DNA of 64,000 nt from Methanobacteriales archaeon HGW-Methanobacteriales-1 (GCA_002839705.1 PGYO01000005.1:1-64000); one strand, 5' to 3'; positions 29,698-40,205 are shown, counted from the first letter of the stretch. Made by a program: numbers and translations. Notes: generated by a model not told the origin, from the letters alone.

Positions 29698-32073
29698 ATG
29701 GAAAAGTATATCAGCCATCCTCTTGTGCATCCTAGCAAGGTTGAGGCCCGTCTTTATCAACAGTTACTGGCTGCAGACGTTCTGAAAAAAGGGAATACTA
29801 TGATAGTGGCACCTACCGCCCTAGGAAAAACTATTGTGGCCGCTTTAGTGGCTGCAGATAGGTTGGAAAAGGTTCCTAACTCCAAGGTACTGGTAGTGGC
29901 CCCTAGCAAGCCATTGGTAATTCAGCACGAGGAAAGCTTCCGGGAGTTTCTTACTATAACTTCCACATCAATTACTGGGGCTGTAAAACCAGAAGAAAGA
30001 ACAAAAAGATGGGATGAATCTCAAATAATCTGTGCAACACCACAAACTGTAGAATCAGATCTTATTAATAACCGATACTCTTTAAAAGATGTTTCTTTAA
30101 TGGTATTTGACGAGTGCCATCGGGGTGTGGGATCATATGCATATGTATACTTGGCCTCTCGCTATTTACCTGATGCACAAAACCCCTTGATTTTAGGTTT
30201 AACCGCGTCTCCGGGTTCTGATAAGGATAAAATAAAATGTGTTTGTGAAAATCTCTTTATCAGGGAAGTAATTATTAAAAGTGAGGAAGATCCTGATGTA
30301 TCTCCTTATTTCAATCCCATTGAAGTGGAATGGGTAAGTGTTGAAATGGGAGAAGAACAAAAAAGGATAAAAGAACATTTAAATAAGGCTCTTAAACAGC
30401 GTTTAAAATTACTCAAGAGTATTGAAGTACTCCCTACAATTTCAGTAGGTAAAAAAGATTTATTAATGGCCCGTGGAAGGGTGCAAAATCGTATTGCTCG
30501 CAGTACTACTCCACCCAAAGAGTGTTTCCGAGCTATTTCATTGATTGCTGCTTCCATAAATGTGCAACACGCCCTTGAGCTTTTAGAAACTCAGGGAATT
30601 AGTACCTTACAACATTATTTCATCAGGCTGGGGAAAAAAAATACTAAGGCCGCCAAAGGATTACTTGTGGATGCAGATTTTGCTCCGGCTATGATACTTA
30701 CCAAAAAGGCCTATGAAATGGGAGTAGAGCATCCTAAACTAAATAAACTTATAAAAATTCTCCAAAAGGAGCTTAAAAACAAATCTAAAATAATTGTTTT
30801 CACCCAATATCGTGATACCTTAGAACAAATTTACCAGCATTGCGAAAAAGAAAATATTAATGCCGTTAAATTCTTTGGCCAGGGCAAAAGTAATGGTGAA
30901 AAGGGACTCACCCAAAAAGAACAAAAACAAATCATTAAAGCTTTTAGAATGGGCACCTATGATGTTTTATTATCTACCAGTGTGGCCGAAGAAGGTATAG
31001 ATATACCTGCGGTGGATCTGGTAGTGCTTTATGAACCTGTTCCTTCAGAAATTAGAATGATACAACGAAGGGGACGTACTGGGAGGAAAAATACTGGTAA
31101 AATGAAAGTTCTTATTACCAAAGGGACTAGAGATGAAGGATATTACTGGTCTAGTATTCATAAAGAGAAAAAAATGAAGGAACAGTTAGGAGATGCATCA
31201 TCTTTAAGCAATTTAGAGATAAAACCACTCCACGAAGATTTTATTTCACCTAAAGCCAAAGAAAGTGATTTTGATAATAAAAATAATTCTAAAACATCTA
31301 ATAAAGAAATAGAAATTTCTAAATCAGATCAAATGGAAGATATTGAAGATAGTCAAAAAATAGATATTCAAAATAGCTCATTAAAATCTACTCAATCTCT
31401 TAAACCATTAATATATGCTGATTCTAGAGAAGGAAATTCACGTGTTTTAAGAGAATTAACAAAATTAGGCGTGGATATTGAAATTAAAACTATGGCCGTG
31501 GCAGATTACCAAATAACGGATGAGGTAGGAATAGAAAGGAAAACTGCCTCTGATTTTGTAAGTTCTATTGCAGATAAAAGATTATATAAACAGGCCAAAG
31601 AAATGGTAGATGAATTTAAAAAACCCGTGCTCATATTAGAAGGGGATAATCTTTACTCTGGCTTTATGAATCCCAATGCTATTCGAGGGGCTTTATCAGC
31701 TATAGCTATTGATTTTGGTATACCAATAATACCTACTCGCTCACCTGACGATACGGCTGCTATGATAAGGCGTATTGCTATTAGGGAACAAGGTCAGGAC
31801 CGGCCACCCGTTCAAGTACGAACAGAAAAAAAGCCATTAACATTTTTAGAACAACAACTTTTTATTGTGGAATCTTTACCTAATGTAGGGCCAGTTAATG
31901 CTCGTAAACTTCTTGAAGAATTTGGTTCTGTTAAAGAAATAGTTAATGCTAGTGAAGACGAACTTCAGAAAGTAGAGGGTATTGGGAAAAAAATTGCGAA
32001 AACCATTAAAAAAGTTGTAGAGGGACAGTTGAAAAGAGTCAAAGCTTCTGAAGAAAAGAAACTCATTGATTAA
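29698..32073 (+). CDS. hef: Hef fork-structure helicase/nuclease (FANCM/XPF family)
   Basis: 791 residues. The N-terminal SF2 helicase (1 to about 515) shows [15 protein letters not shown] near 137 and motif [13 protein letters not shown] polar linker (about 520-565) leads to an XPF-type nuclease with ADSREGN and the catalytic ERKTASDF near 613. Tandem helix-hairpin-helix elements ([23 protein letters not shown]) end the protein. Hef processes stalled replication forks. It lies about 5 kb from the origin. Confidence 0.96.
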   Translation: MEKYISHPLVHPSKVEARLYQQLLAADVLKKGNTMIVAPTALGKTIVAALVAADRLEKVPNSKVLVVAPSKPLVIQHEESFREFLTITSTSITGAVKPEERTKRWDESQIICATPQTVESDLINNRYSLKDVSLMVFDECHRGVGSYAYVYLASRYLPDAQNPLILGLTASPGSDKDKIKCVCENLFIREVIIKSEEDPDVSPYFNPIEVEWVSVEMGEEQKRIKEHLNKALKQRLKLLKSIEVLPTISVGKKDLLMARGRVQNRIARSTTPPKECFRAISLIAASINVQHALELLETQGISTLQHYFIRLGKKNTKAAKGLLVDADFAPAMILTKKAYEMGVEHPKLNKLIKILQKELKNKSKIIVFTQYRDTLEQIYQHCEKENINAVKFFGQGKSNGEKGLTQKEQKQIIKAFRMGTYDVLLSTSVAEEGIDIPAVDLVVLYEPVPSEIRMIQRRGRTGRKNTGKMKVLITKGTRDEGYYWSSIHKEKKMKEQLGDASSLSNLEIKPLHEDFISPKAKESDFDNKNNSKTSNKEIEISKSDQMEDIEDSQKIDIQNSSLKSTQSLKPLIYADSREGNSRVLRELTKLGVDIEIKTMAVADYQITDEVGIERKTASDFVSSIADKRLYKQAKEMVDEFKKPVLILEGDNLYSGFMNPNAIRGALSAIAIDFGIPIIPTRSPDDTAAMIRRIAIREQGQDRPPVQVRTEKKPLTFLEQQLFIVESLPNVGPVNARKLLEEFGSVKEIVNASEDELQKVEGIGKKIAKTIKKVVEGQLKRVKASEEKKLID

Positions 32074-32137
32074 ATTAGATTGTTGATTCATGATTAGAAT
32101 GATTAAAATAAATATATTAATTTAACAAGGTGATAAT

Positions 32138-32869
32138 TTGCTTATTTTAATAGATGAAAGAGGGAAGAAATACCTACTTAATTTAGAACAGGATTTTCAG
32201 AATGATCTGGGAATAATTAAAAAAGAAGACCTTCAAGAATGTAGTCCGGGAGATACTCTAGAAACACATATGGGAAAAAATGTCAAAGTTGTTAAAGCTG
32301 ATGTAAATGATTTAATTGAACTTATGCAGCGCAGATGTTCAATTTTACTTCCTAAAGACATAGGAATAGTAATTTCATATACTGGTTTAGGTTGTGGTGA
32401 TCGTGTGGTAGATGCGGGCACTGGTGCCGGAGCCATAGCTCTTCATTTCGCTAATGTAGTAGGAAATGATGGAAAAGTTTACAGTTATGAGATTAGGGAG
32501 GATTTTGCTCAAATAGCTCAGTCCAATATTGACCAATTTCAATTGAAAAATGTTGAAATTAAAAATAAAGATATTAAAGAAGGTATTGATGAAGAAAATA
32601 TTGATTTAATATTTTTAGACCTTCCAAAACCATATGAATTACTGGAATCAGTTTATGAAAGCCTTAAAACAGGTGGTTGGCTGGCAGTATATGCTCCATA
32701 TATAGAACAAGTTCAAATTTTCCATAGAATTGCTAAAAAAGTTGGTTTTTCTGAAATAAATACTATTGAATGTATTTTAAGAGAAATTGAGGTCAAAGTT
32801 AAAGGTACTCGGCCAAAAACTCGTATGGTTGGTCATACTGGATATTTAAGTTTTGCCAGGAAGTTATAA
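32138..32869 (+). CDS. trmI: tRNA (adenine-N1) methyltransferase TrmI family
   Basis: 243 residues from a TTG start behind AAGGTGAT. It methylates N1 of A57/A58 in the T arm of tRNA. The N-terminal domain contains the QRRCSILLPKDIG segment. The SAM motif is VVDAGTGAGAIALHFA near residue 88, and FLDLPKPYELLE is the family's catalytic-region motif. RLPKTRMVGHTGYL-like RPKTRMVGHTGYLSFARK closes the protein. It follows hef with a 64-base gap. Confidence 0.92.
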   Translation: MLILIDERGKKYLLNLEQDFQNDLGIIKKEDLQECSPGDTLETHMGKNVKVVKADVNDLIELMQRRCSILLPKDIGIVISYTGLGCGDRVVDAGTGAGAIALHFANVVGNDGKVYSYEIREDFAQIAQSNIDQFQLKNVEIKNKDIKEGIDEENIDLIFLDLPKPYELLESVYESLKTGGWLAVYAPYIEQVQIFHRIAKKVGFSEINTIECILREIEVKVKGTRPKTRMVGHTGYLSFARKL

Positions 32870-32906
32870 TTAAAATAAATAGAAATAAATATAATTTATT
32901 AATTAA

Positions 32907-32920
32907 TTTTTTTTTATTTT
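32907..32920 (+). terminator. oligo-T terminator after trmI
   Basis: A near-continuous run of T about 40 bases downstream of the trmI stop. Confidence 0.5.
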
Positions 32921-32983
32921 TAGATTCTAATTTAAAGTGTTATTATGAATTATTTCATTATTTAAAGTAAATTCATATCACTA

Positions 32984-33321
32984 CTAAAATATCATGGGAA
33001 AAGTTGTTTCTATTACTGGTGCTGACCAGTTGCTGGAATTTCCACTTCCCACATACAAAAAAAATCTGCCTGAAGGAATTCCATTCATTCCAGATGCATT
33101 TCCATAACTTATAACTACAAAACTGGATCCATTTGTTAGAAAACCTTGTAAGTTCTGATTATAAACTGGAACTGAGTATCATTACCACTTTACTTTTAAC
33201 TTCAGTTATGTATTGCTGACTATCAGGATTTACATGGCATTCGAAACTTTTTGAGGATTAGTGGCACAATGCCCAAAAGGAAAAATATTAGAACCAACAG
33301 GCCTATTAAATATTTTTTCAA
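32984..33321 (-). pseudogene. three-frame remnant of a small secreted protein
   Basis: A TTG at 33321 with GGTGAATAC upstream opens a signal-peptide-like MKKYLIGLLVLIFFLLG that runs into a stop. The sequence continues sensibly in the next frame (ECHVNPDSQQYITEVKSKVV, from about 33243). It then moves to the third frame (SVPVYNQNLQGFLTNGSS through GRFFLYVGSGNSSNW, from about 33178) and ends FPMIF at 32984. Two one-base changes would restore a protein of about 112 residues. The family is unknown. The region has no other gene. Confidence 0.6.
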
Positions 33322-33494
33322 GTATTCACCCCTATAATATTACGAATTTTATTCGATAATTATTTTCTAATAATAATTAATGGATTTTATCAAGTTTTAT
33401 AACCTTATTAACACCTGAAACATTTTTACATAAGTTAATGAATAAAGTATTATAAATAAATAAAATAATTAAATCAAATTAAATGGAGGGTATA

Positions 33495-34415
33495 ATGTCC
33501 TTTTCTCTTAAGAATGTTATTTCTATTAAAGATTTTAGTAAAGATGACATAAATTTCATTTTAAAGCAGGCTGAAAAACTAGAACCTGTGGCCCGGTCTC
33601 AGGAAATGTCTCAAAATATGGCTGGTAAAATCCTGGGAATGATGTTTTATGAACCATCCACCAGAACTCGATTATCATTTGAAACTTCAATGAAAAGATT
33701 AGGTGGTGGAGTAATAGGTTTTGCAGAAACTGGGGCTAGTTCTGTCACCAAAGGAGAAAATTTAGCTGATACTGCTCGTATGGTTGCAGAATATGCTGAT
33801 GCATTAGTAATAAGACATAATTTAGAAGGTGCAGCACGCTATGTTTCAGATATAGTAGATGTTCCTATTATTAATGCCGGAGATGGTGCAGGTCAGCATC
33901 CTACCCAAACTTTATTAGATATTTACACTATGAAAAGGGTTTTTGGGAAAATAAAAGGCCTCAATGTAGCTTTAATTGGCGATTTAAAATATGGGAGAAC
34001 TGTGCACTCTCTTTCTTATGCTTTAGGAATGTTCGGGGCAAAAATGAGTTTTGTTTCCCCGCCCGAGCTTAAAATGCCACAAGAAACTCTTCATGATTTA
34101 AAAGGGGCTAAAGCAGTAACCAGAGAAACAAATGATATCCATGATGTTTTAGATGAAGTGGATGTATTATATGTTACTCGAATACAAAAAGAAAGATTTC
34201 CAGATCCAGAAGAGTATTCAAGAATTAAAGGAGCTTATCTTATCAATTCTGAACTTTTAAATGGAAAGGATTTGATTGTAATGCATCCATTGCCCAGGGT
34301 TGATGAAATATCACCGGATGTTGATGATACTAAATATGGAAAATATTTTGAACAGGCATTTTATGGTGTTCCAGTGCGTATGGCCCTTTTAAATGCCTTA
34401 ATAAAGTCATTTTAG
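33495..34415 (+). CDS. pyrB: aspartate carbamoyltransferase catalytic subunit
   Basis: It forms carbamoyl aspartate in pyrimidine synthesis. The ATG at 33495 follows GGAGGG; the frame also has an ATG at 33483. The product has 306 residues. Motifs are [14 protein letters not shown] for carbamoyl phosphate, [11 protein letters not shown], and HPLPRVDEI near the C-terminus, all diagnostic of ATCase rather than OTCase. The regulatory subunit pyrI is not in the window. Confidence 0.96.
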   Translation: MSFSLKNVISIKDFSKDDINFILKQAEKLEPVARSQEMSQNMAGKILGMMFYEPSTRTRLSFETSMKRLGGGVIGFAETGASSVTKGENLADTARMVAEYADALVIRHNLEGAARYVSDIVDVPIINAGDGAGQHPTQTLLDIYTMKRVFGKIKGLNVALIGDLKYGRTVHSLSYALGMFGAKMSFVSPPELKMPQETLHDLKGAKAVTRETNDIHDVLDEVDVLYVTRIQKERFPDPEEYSRIKGAYLINSELLNGKDLIVMHPLPRVDEISPDVDDTKYGKYFEQAFYGVPVRMALLNALIKSF

Positions 34416-34524
34416 TTATATAATATTACATATATAATCTAAAATAATATTTTAATTTTTATATTTGATAATTTAAAATAGAAAAATAATTAAAAAATTA
34501 GATAGTATTAGGGAAATAAAATAG

Positions 34525-35673
34525 TTACATTCCCCAAATAGCCTCTTCAAGAACTGCAGTATCACATTGAAGATCAATTATATTAGTTCTTCCTTTTGCA
34601 CGTCCTCTAGAAACTGTATTGGTTGAAATTAAACCTAACATCTCTAATTCATTTATAAAGTCAAAAATTCTTCTGTAAGAAACCGTGTCTCCACGAGCAA
34701 TATCTTTATAAACCTCATAAAGTCTTCCAGAAGTTATTTCTTCTTTTCTTTTAGTTAGATAAAGTATTGACTCCAAAACACGTTGTTGTTGACTTGGTAA
34801 AGTCATTATGATATCAGTGACTTTATTATGTTCAATATAATCCTTTGCTTCCCTTACATACTCACCAAGAACAAGTTCTGAATCTTTTTCATCAGCCAGC
34901 TCACCAGATGTTCTTAAAAGATCCAAAGCATATCTAGCATCTCCTTCTTCCTTAGCAGCCAGTGCAGCACACAATGGTATTACATCATCTTTAAGTGCTT
35001 CTCCATTAAAAGACAAATTAGAACGTTCTTCAAGGATATCTACAAGTTGTTGAGCACCATATGGTGGGAATACAATTTCTCTATCCCTTAAACTACTTCG
35101 AACACGAGGTTTTATAAATTTTTTAAAATCAACATAATTACTAATTGATAATATTGCTACATTATCAGTACGAGTAAGTGTGTAAAGAAGACCATCACCA
35201 TCGTTTCTAAGAAGAATATCAATTTCATCCAAAACAACTAATAAAATCAAGTCTTTACCAAAAGCATTCTTTTTAAATAAATTTCTAAAAGTATTTATAA
35301 CTTCAGCTTTGGTCCATCCTCGATAAGGAACATCACGCCCCATTTGTTGACATAAACGAGCAATAACTTGATATTCAGTTGTATAATCAGTGCATCGAAT
35401 GTATTCTGTTTTAATATTAATATCTTGCTCTTTAGCTGCCTCTTTGAGTTGTTTCATTGCAAATTTAGCCACAGCTGTTTTTCCAGTTCCTGTTTTTCCA
35501 TAAATAGTAATATCTGGAGGAGTAACTTCCTTTAAGGCCTCTATCCAATATTTAGCTATAGATTTTATCTGGTCTTCCCTATGAGGAAGTTTGTCTGGTA
35601 AAAATCTGTGATCTAAAAACTTTTTATCTTGAAAAACTGTTTGTTTATCCCCTAACTCATCAAATATATTCAT
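34525..35673 (-). CDS. cdc6: Orc1/Cdc6 replication initiator
   Basis: About 382 residues from the ATG near 35673 (an in-frame alternative lies three codons upstream). The AAA+ domain carries Walker [15 protein letters not shown] near residue 60 and Walker [13 protein letters not shown] near 145. The lid region and a C-terminal winged helix ([20 protein letters not shown]) follow. It binds ORB repeats, and an array of such repeats lies directly upstream of its start. AAAGACATGTA half-sites at 35734-35757 sit in its promoter region, so autoregulation is plausible. Confidence 0.96.
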   Translation of the reverse strand: MNIFDELGDKQTVFQDKKFLDHRFLPDKLPHREDQIKSIAKYWIEALKEVTPPDITIYGKTGTGKTAVAKFAMKQLKEAAKEQDINIKTEYIRCTDYTTEYQVIARLCQQMGRDVPYRGWTKAEVINTFRNLFKKNAFGKDLILLVVLDEIDILLRNDGDGLLYTLTRTDNVAILSISNYVDFKKFIKPRVRSSLRDREIVFPPYGAQQLVDILEERSNLSFNGEALKDDVIPLCAALAAKEEGDARYALDLLRTSGELADEKDSELVLGEYVREAKDYIEHNKVTDIIMTLPSQQQRVLESILYLTKRKEEITSGRLYEVYKDIARGDTVSYRRIFDFINELEMLGLISTNTVSRGRAKGRTNIIDLQCDTAVLEEAIWGM

Positions 35674-35733
35674 AAAGATCACACATCCAATATAAAATCT
35701 CGAGATTTATTTGTTAGTTACCCCAATTCTAAC

Positions 35734-35757
35734 AAAGACATGTACAAAAGACATGTA
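35734..35757. promoter_or_regulatory. paired AAAGACATGTA half-sites near orc1/cdc6
   Basis: AAAGACATGTA occurs at 35734-35744 and 35747-35757, 13 bases apart. It resembles the outer flank of the extended ORBs (ATACATGTCTTA at 36645), but the TTTACACTTGAAA core is absent. The sites lie 60-85 bases upstream of the orc1/cdc6 start. Confidence 0.45.
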
Positions 35758-36007
35758 TCTCTTAAAAAAATTTGATGACCTTATATTCTAAGGTCTCCTG
35801 AATTAAAATACCACTCACTATTCTGAATTAATAATCAATAATTAAATTCTAAATTGAATTAATAGACTTCCTAAATAGAAATTATTCTTAACTCAGGTGA
35901 TGGTAAGTTTCAAGTGTAAAAATGTTATTTTAACTATCAAATAAAAGTTTTTATTATGAAAGTTTAAAATTGTATGTTTTTGTGTTTTTGAATATATATT
36001 TTATCAT

Positions 36008-36106
36008 AAAGAGACATCAATTTCAAGTGTAAACAAAAAAAAATATTTTCAGATTATAGAAAGAGACATCAATTTCAAGTGTAAACAAAAAAAAATATTT
36101 TCAGAT
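36008..36106 (+). repeat. 47-base direct repeat with ORB, two copies
   Basis: 36008-36054 and 36060-36106 are identical over 47 bases, offset by 52. Each has AAAGAGACATCAA, the mini-ORB TTTCAAGTGTAAA, nine As and TATTTTCAGAT. Shortened copies of GTAAACAAAAAAA follow to about 36137. Confidence 0.9.
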
Positions 36107-36170
36107 GTAAACAAAAAAAAATGTAAACAAAAAAATTCAGACAGACATCAATTTCAAGTGAAACTTGAAT

Positions 36171-36476
36171 ATACTAAATAAAAAATATAAAGAATTGATT
36201 ATTGTAATTAAATAATTTAAATTTAATAAGTGAATATTAATTAATGAATATTATGTTTAATTAATTTAGATTTGAATTTAATAGATATAATTAAATGTTA
36301 TTTTTGTTATTTTTTGCTTAAAAATTATTTATTATCATAAATTTATTATTATTTTGATAATTAATTATCACTAAAAATCAAATTATTTAAATAGTATTAA
36401 AACAAATATTTCAAGAAATTATAATAAAAAATTTAAATAAATAAACATAATAAAAAATTTAAATATTTAACATAAG
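36171..36476. other. AT-rich origin core, probable duplex unwinding element
   Basis: About 300 bases made almost entirely of A and T, lying between the converging ORB arrays. In archaeal origins such a segment is where the duplex opens. No coding frame is seen. Confidence 0.7.
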
Positions 36477-37029
36477 TTTCAAGTGAAAAAATGAAAAAAT
36501 ATATTGTAAGATCTAAATTAAAATAATTAATTATAAATTCAAGTATTTTAGGAAAATAAATTTTTAAATTAAATTATTTTAATTAACTATTAAAAAATCA
36601 ATAATAAATTCTGAAAATATAATAACTAATTTTTTTACAGTGGAAATACATGTCTTACTATTTTTTTCATAGGTATTTCTCATAATTTACACTTGAAATT
36701 CATCTCTCACTTTGATTTTAATTAAAATCATTAATATTCATTAATTACCATTAAATTTTACACTTGAAACCTATCTCTCTTTAAATTTTTATTAGCTTAT
36801 TTTAATTTTTACAGTTGAAATATAGGTCTCTCTTGTTAAAGAAATATCTAAATTAATTTTTATTCAATTTAAGAATTTCAAATGATTTTTACAGTGGAAA
36901 TCTATGTCTTTGAAAAAAATATTATAAAAATATTTTTTTAATATGAAATTAATTTGCCCATTTTAAAAAAATAAAAAAGTAATTATAAATGTTTTATTTA
37001 AGCAAAAAATAAAAAATGAATGAATAATT

Positions 37030-37512
37030 TTAAACGTACATACCATCTGGATGACTAGATTCTTTCTCTACTTCACCAAATTTTTGCTGGATCTTCCATA
37101 AACCCTGAAGTTTAGCTCTAAAAATACTTTTTACACTTGAAATTAATCTATCCTTGGTTAAACCATCTTCATATATTTCAGAACTGACCACATAACTTTG
37201 TAAAACATTCTCAGGATGTTGAATTTGAAAATCAACCATTAAACCATTAAGCGCAAATCTAAATTCCCATATGAATTCTTCTTTTTCATCTGAACTCATT
37301 TTTTTTATTTGGCTTAAATGTTCTGGACTTACATTAGTGGCACACCCAATAACTACCATATCATCTTTCCCTTTTGGCTGAATAACATCAATTACATGAC
37401 CTTCAGGGTAATTTATAATAAAGTGAAAGTTTGAATTTTCATCAGGAACTTTTTGTCTGAAATAACCTTCATCAGCGAGCCATTTTTGTATTTTATCTTG
37501 AATATCTGCCAT
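37030..37512 (-). CDS. DUF2299 family protein
   Basis: A 160-residue soluble protein starting MADIQDKIQKWLADEGYF. It matches the DUF2299 group found in methanogens by length and pattern, with a beta-rich middle (FHFIINYPEGHVIDVIQP, DDMVVIGCATNV) and a helical end. No catalytic motif is visible, and the function is unknown. The gene sits at the right edge of the origin, and a perfect TTTACACTTGAAA box lies inside its coding sequence at 37130-37142. The same neighbour flanks the origin in Methanothermobacter, from memory. Confidence 0.75.
   Translation of the reverse strand: MADIQDKIQKWLADEGYFRQKVPDENSNFHFIINYPEGHVIDVIQPKGKDDMVVIGCATNVSPEHLSQIKKMSSDEKEEFIWEFRFALNGLMVDFQIQHPENVLQSYVVSSEIYEDGLTKDRLISSVKSIFRAKLQGLWKIQQKFGEVEKESSHPDGMYV
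37130..37142 (-). promoter_or_regulatory. mini-ORB inside the DUF2299 coding region
   Basis: TTTACACTTGAAA matches the consensus exactly and has the same orientation as the right-hand array. On the minus strand it encodes part of the residues ISSVKS. It lies 242 bases beyond the last intergenic box. Confidence 0.75.
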
Positions 37513-37619
37513 TTACTCACTTCCTATTTTTATATAATCCTTATTACATTCTGTTCATACTACATTTTATATTTTTAACAAGCATAGCATTAATAATTCA
37601 TGTTTTTATATTGTTTATC

Positions 37620-38564
37620 ATGGATACTTTGATTTTCATGATAATAGCTTTAGCAGTTTTCATAGACCTTTTAATGGGTGAACTCCCTTCAAAAATACAT
37701 CCTGTAGTGTGGATGGGCCAATCAATTTATTTTTTAAAGCAGTATTTAATTAAAATAAAAAGTAAATGGTCTGGTTTCATATTAACATTTGTATTAACTG
37801 TTTTTTTTGTGTTATCAACTATAATAATTCTTTATTATACTTCATTTAATTATATAATTTATATTTTGATTTCGGGAATTTTGTTATCTACTACTTTCTC
37901 TATAAAAATGCTTATTGAATCTTCAAAAGATGTTGCAACTAATTTATCCTTAAATTCAGAAAAAGCCAGACAAAAAGTTTCTTATCTTGTTAGTCGAGAT
38001 ACTGAAAATTTAGATGATTCTCAAATGATATCTGCTACAATTGAAAGTTTAACAGAAAATATAACAGATTCTATTACCTCACCTATTTTGTTTGCATTTA
38101 TATTTGGAGTACCTGGTGCAATGTTTTTCAGACTTGTAAATACTTTAGATGCTATGGTTGGATATAAAAATGAAGAAAATGTACTTATTGGATGGTTTCC
38201 GGCTAAATTAGATGATATTCTTAATTATATTCCAGCAAGAGTCACAGGATTAATAATTGTTATTTCTTCATTTGTTTTAAGAATGAACTGGAGAAATAGT
38301 TTTAAAATAATGATAAGAGATGCTAAAAATTCTCCAAGCCCTAATTCTGGTTTTACAATGGCTGCTGCAGCTGGAGCACTGGAAATACAATTAGAAAAAC
38401 CAAACATATACTTAATTGGAGATAATAAAAAAAATCTAAACATTGAAACAATTCATGATGCTATAAAACTTACTAAAATAGCCGTGTTTTTATTTTTAAT
38501 TATTTCAATAAGTTTTTTTGCTTTAATATATTACCTAATATCAATTTACTTATTTAATTTGTAG
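37620..38564 (+). CDS. cbiB: adenosylcobinamide-phosphate synthase
   Basis: An integral membrane enzyme that attaches the aminopropanol (phosphate) arm to adenosylcobyric acid. About 314 residues from the ATG at 37620. The N-terminus FIDLLMGELPSKIHPVVWMGQSI is diagnostic for CbiB/CobD. Also seen are SYLVSRDTENLDDSQMISATIESLTENITDS and the C-terminal NSPSPNSGFTMAAAAGAL. Several hydrophobic helices are present. There is no ribosome binding site, so the mRNA may have a short leader. cbiG follows after about 100 bases. Confidence 0.95.
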   Translation: MDTLIFMIIALAVFIDLLMGELPSKIHPVVWMGQSIYFLKQYLIKIKSKWSGFILTFVLTVFFVLSTIIILYYTSFNYIIYILISGILLSTTFSIKMLIESSKDVATNLSLNSEKARQKVSYLVSRDTENLDDSQMISATIESLTENITDSITSPILFAFIFGVPGAMFFRLVNTLDAMVGYKNEENVLIGWFPAKLDDILNYIPARVTGLIIVISSFVLRMNWRNSFKIMIRDAKNSPSPNSGFTMAAAAGALEIQLEKPNIYLIGDNKKNLNIETIHDAIKLTKIAVFLFLIISISFFALIYYLISIYLFNL

Positions 38565-38660
38565 TGAAAATTATAAAACTGTTCAAAATATTTTATTAAT
38601 ACCTTAAAGTAAATTTTAATTTAATTCAAAATGTTTCAATTAGAATTTGAAGGAAAAATA

Positions 38661-39803
38661 ATGAAAATAGCAATATTATCTGTTAGTAAACATGGTAAAG
38701 AGCTGGCCAATAAGCTTAAAATAAATCTAGAACAAGATTCTACCATAATGCATGTTCAAATATTCCATAAGAATGCTAAGAATAATTTAATTAAAGTATT
38801 TAATGATTTTGACGCAATTATAGGTATCATGGCTTTAGGTATCATGGTCAGAATTTCTTGTGGATTAATTTCAAATAAAATTACAGATCCAGCTATCATT
38901 GTAATTGATGATTGTGGAAATAATGTTATTAGCCTATTGTCTGGCCATTTAGGCGGTGCCAATAATTTAACTATTAAAATAGCTGATTTAATAGATTCTA
39001 ATCCAGTTATAACCACCTCAACAGATATTCATGGTTTTGTAGGAATTGATGAAATGGCCCGGAGACTTCACTGGGAAATTATTGATCCTAAATTAATTCT
39101 TAATTTTAATTCTTTTATTTTAAAAGGAGAAAAAATTGGCTTATTTTCTAATAAAAATATAGATTATTTGTTGTATGATCCAAAAATTAGTAAAACATAT
39201 CAATATTCACCTGGAATGGATTTAAAAGATAATTTCAATATATCTAATCAAGTATCTAATAATTTTCAAGAAAATGATATTTTAGCAATTAATTGCTCTA
39301 AAAAACCACATGACATGGATTTAAATTCAAATGATTCTAATTTAAAAAATGATTTAAATAAAAGCATTTTAAATGAAGATAAAAATATTAATAACTTTGT
39401 TGTCTTGATTTTAAGGCCTAAAAAATTAGTAATTGGTATTGGAAGCCGAAAAGGAGTTTCTAAAGATCAAATAATAATTTCCATAAAAAAAGCTGCTGAA
39501 ATATTAAATTTGCCTATGAATAGATTTGATTTAGTGGCCACGGCTGAAATTAAACAAAATGAAAAAGGAATTTTAGAAGCATCTGATGAGTTAAATATTC
39601 CTTTGAAAATTGTTAAAATGGACCAAATAAAAGAATTCGAATCAGAACAGATACATCCTTCAGAGTTTGTAGAAAATACTTTTGGAGTAAAAGGAGTATG
39701 TGAGCCTGCAGCTCTTTTAATTGCTGGTGATAATTCCAAATTAATATTTAAAAAAACGGCTTTCAATGGGGTTACTATTGCAGTTGCAGTTTCTGATAAT
39801 TAA
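38661..39803 (+). CDS. cbiG: cobalt-precorrin-5A hydrolase
   Basis: It opens the delta-lactone ring and releases acetaldehyde in anaerobic corrin synthesis. 380 residues from the ATG at 38661, which follows GAAGGA; an ATG at 38631 is also in frame. The N-terminal domain shows GIMALGIMVRISCGLI and LSGHLGGANNLT. The C-terminal domain shows VIGIGSRKGVS and GVKGVCEPAALL. Between them is an Asn/Ser/Lys-rich linker of about 60 residues, longer than usual. It is probably co-transcribed with cbiB. Confidence 0.93.
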   Translation: MKIAILSVSKHGKELANKLKINLEQDSTIMHVQIFHKNAKNNLIKVFNDFDAIIGIMALGIMVRISCGLISNKITDPAIIVIDDCGNNVISLLSGHLGGANNLTIKIADLIDSNPVITTSTDIHGFVGIDEMARRLHWEIIDPKLILNFNSFILKGEKIGLFSNKNIDYLLYDPKISKTYQYSPGMDLKDNFNISNQVSNNFQENDILAINCSKKPHDMDLNSNDSNLKNDLNKSILNEDKNINNFVVLILRPKKLVIGIGSRKGVSKDQIIISIKKAAEILNLPMNRFDLVATAEIKQNEKGILEASDELNIPLKIVKMDQIKEFESEQIHPSEFVENTFGVKGVCEPAALLIAGDNSKLIFKKTAFNGVTIAVAVSDN

Positions 39804-39950
39804 ATACTGGATTTTTAAATTTAAATAAAAATTTAATTATTTCTGAATTGATATTAAACTTATACCAAAACCTTTTTAAATAAAGTAACATAAAGCACAT
39901 TGAATATAACTATTATCTAAATTTTTTGGAATTATACTGGAGGAATTATT

Positions 39951-40205
39951 ATGAGTAAGGATGCATTTAATCGCGTTTCTGATATTTTAAAACATATAAC
40001 TGAAGATACTAGCGTTCCACGTAATATACGCAGGGCTGCAGAAGAATCAAATGAAATATTGAATAATGAAGGGGAAGACTCTACAGTAAGAGCAAGTACT
40101 GTGATTTCAATTCTCGATGAGATTAGTAATGACCCAAATATACCGATTCATGCTAGAACATTAATTTGGGAAATTTTAAGCGAATTAGAATCAATTCGGA
40201 ACTAA
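39951..40205 (+). CDS. UPF0147 family protein
   Basis: A helical protein of 84 residues, [20 protein letters not shown], with the family signature [16 protein letters not shown] and the conserved [16 protein letters not shown]-like segment. GGAGG precedes the ATG. The family is archaeal and uncharacterised. It stands alone between cbiG and the convergent aldolase gene. Confidence 0.85.
   Translation: MSKDAFNRVSDILKHITEDTSVPRNIRRAAEESNEILNNEGEDSTVRASTVISILDEISNDPNIPIHARTLIWEILSELESIRN

Larger units (their letters stand above)
35674..37029. other. oriC: replication origin (oriC) with mini-ORB arrays
   Basis: A 1.36-kb gene-free region beside orc1/cdc6. Boxes in the orientation TTTCAAGTGTAAA start at 35908, 36021, 36073 and, as variants ending GTGAAA, at 36152 and 36477. 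Boxes in the opposite orientation (TTTACACTTGAAA, TTTACAGTTGAAA or TTTACAGTGGAAA) start at 36634, 36686, 36757, 36808 and 36888. The arrays face each other across an extremely AT-rich core. The box agrees with the mini-ORB bound by Cdc6 in Methanothermobacter. The longer sites share a flank resembling ATCTCTC or ATGTCTT. Confidence 0.92.

Noticed and set aside
35900-36900. Repeated 13-base boxes considered as a CRISPR array
   Set aside because: Boxes occur in both orientations, are far shorter than CRISPR repeats and have irregular spacing. They match the Cdc6-binding mini-ORB, and no cas genes are nearby.
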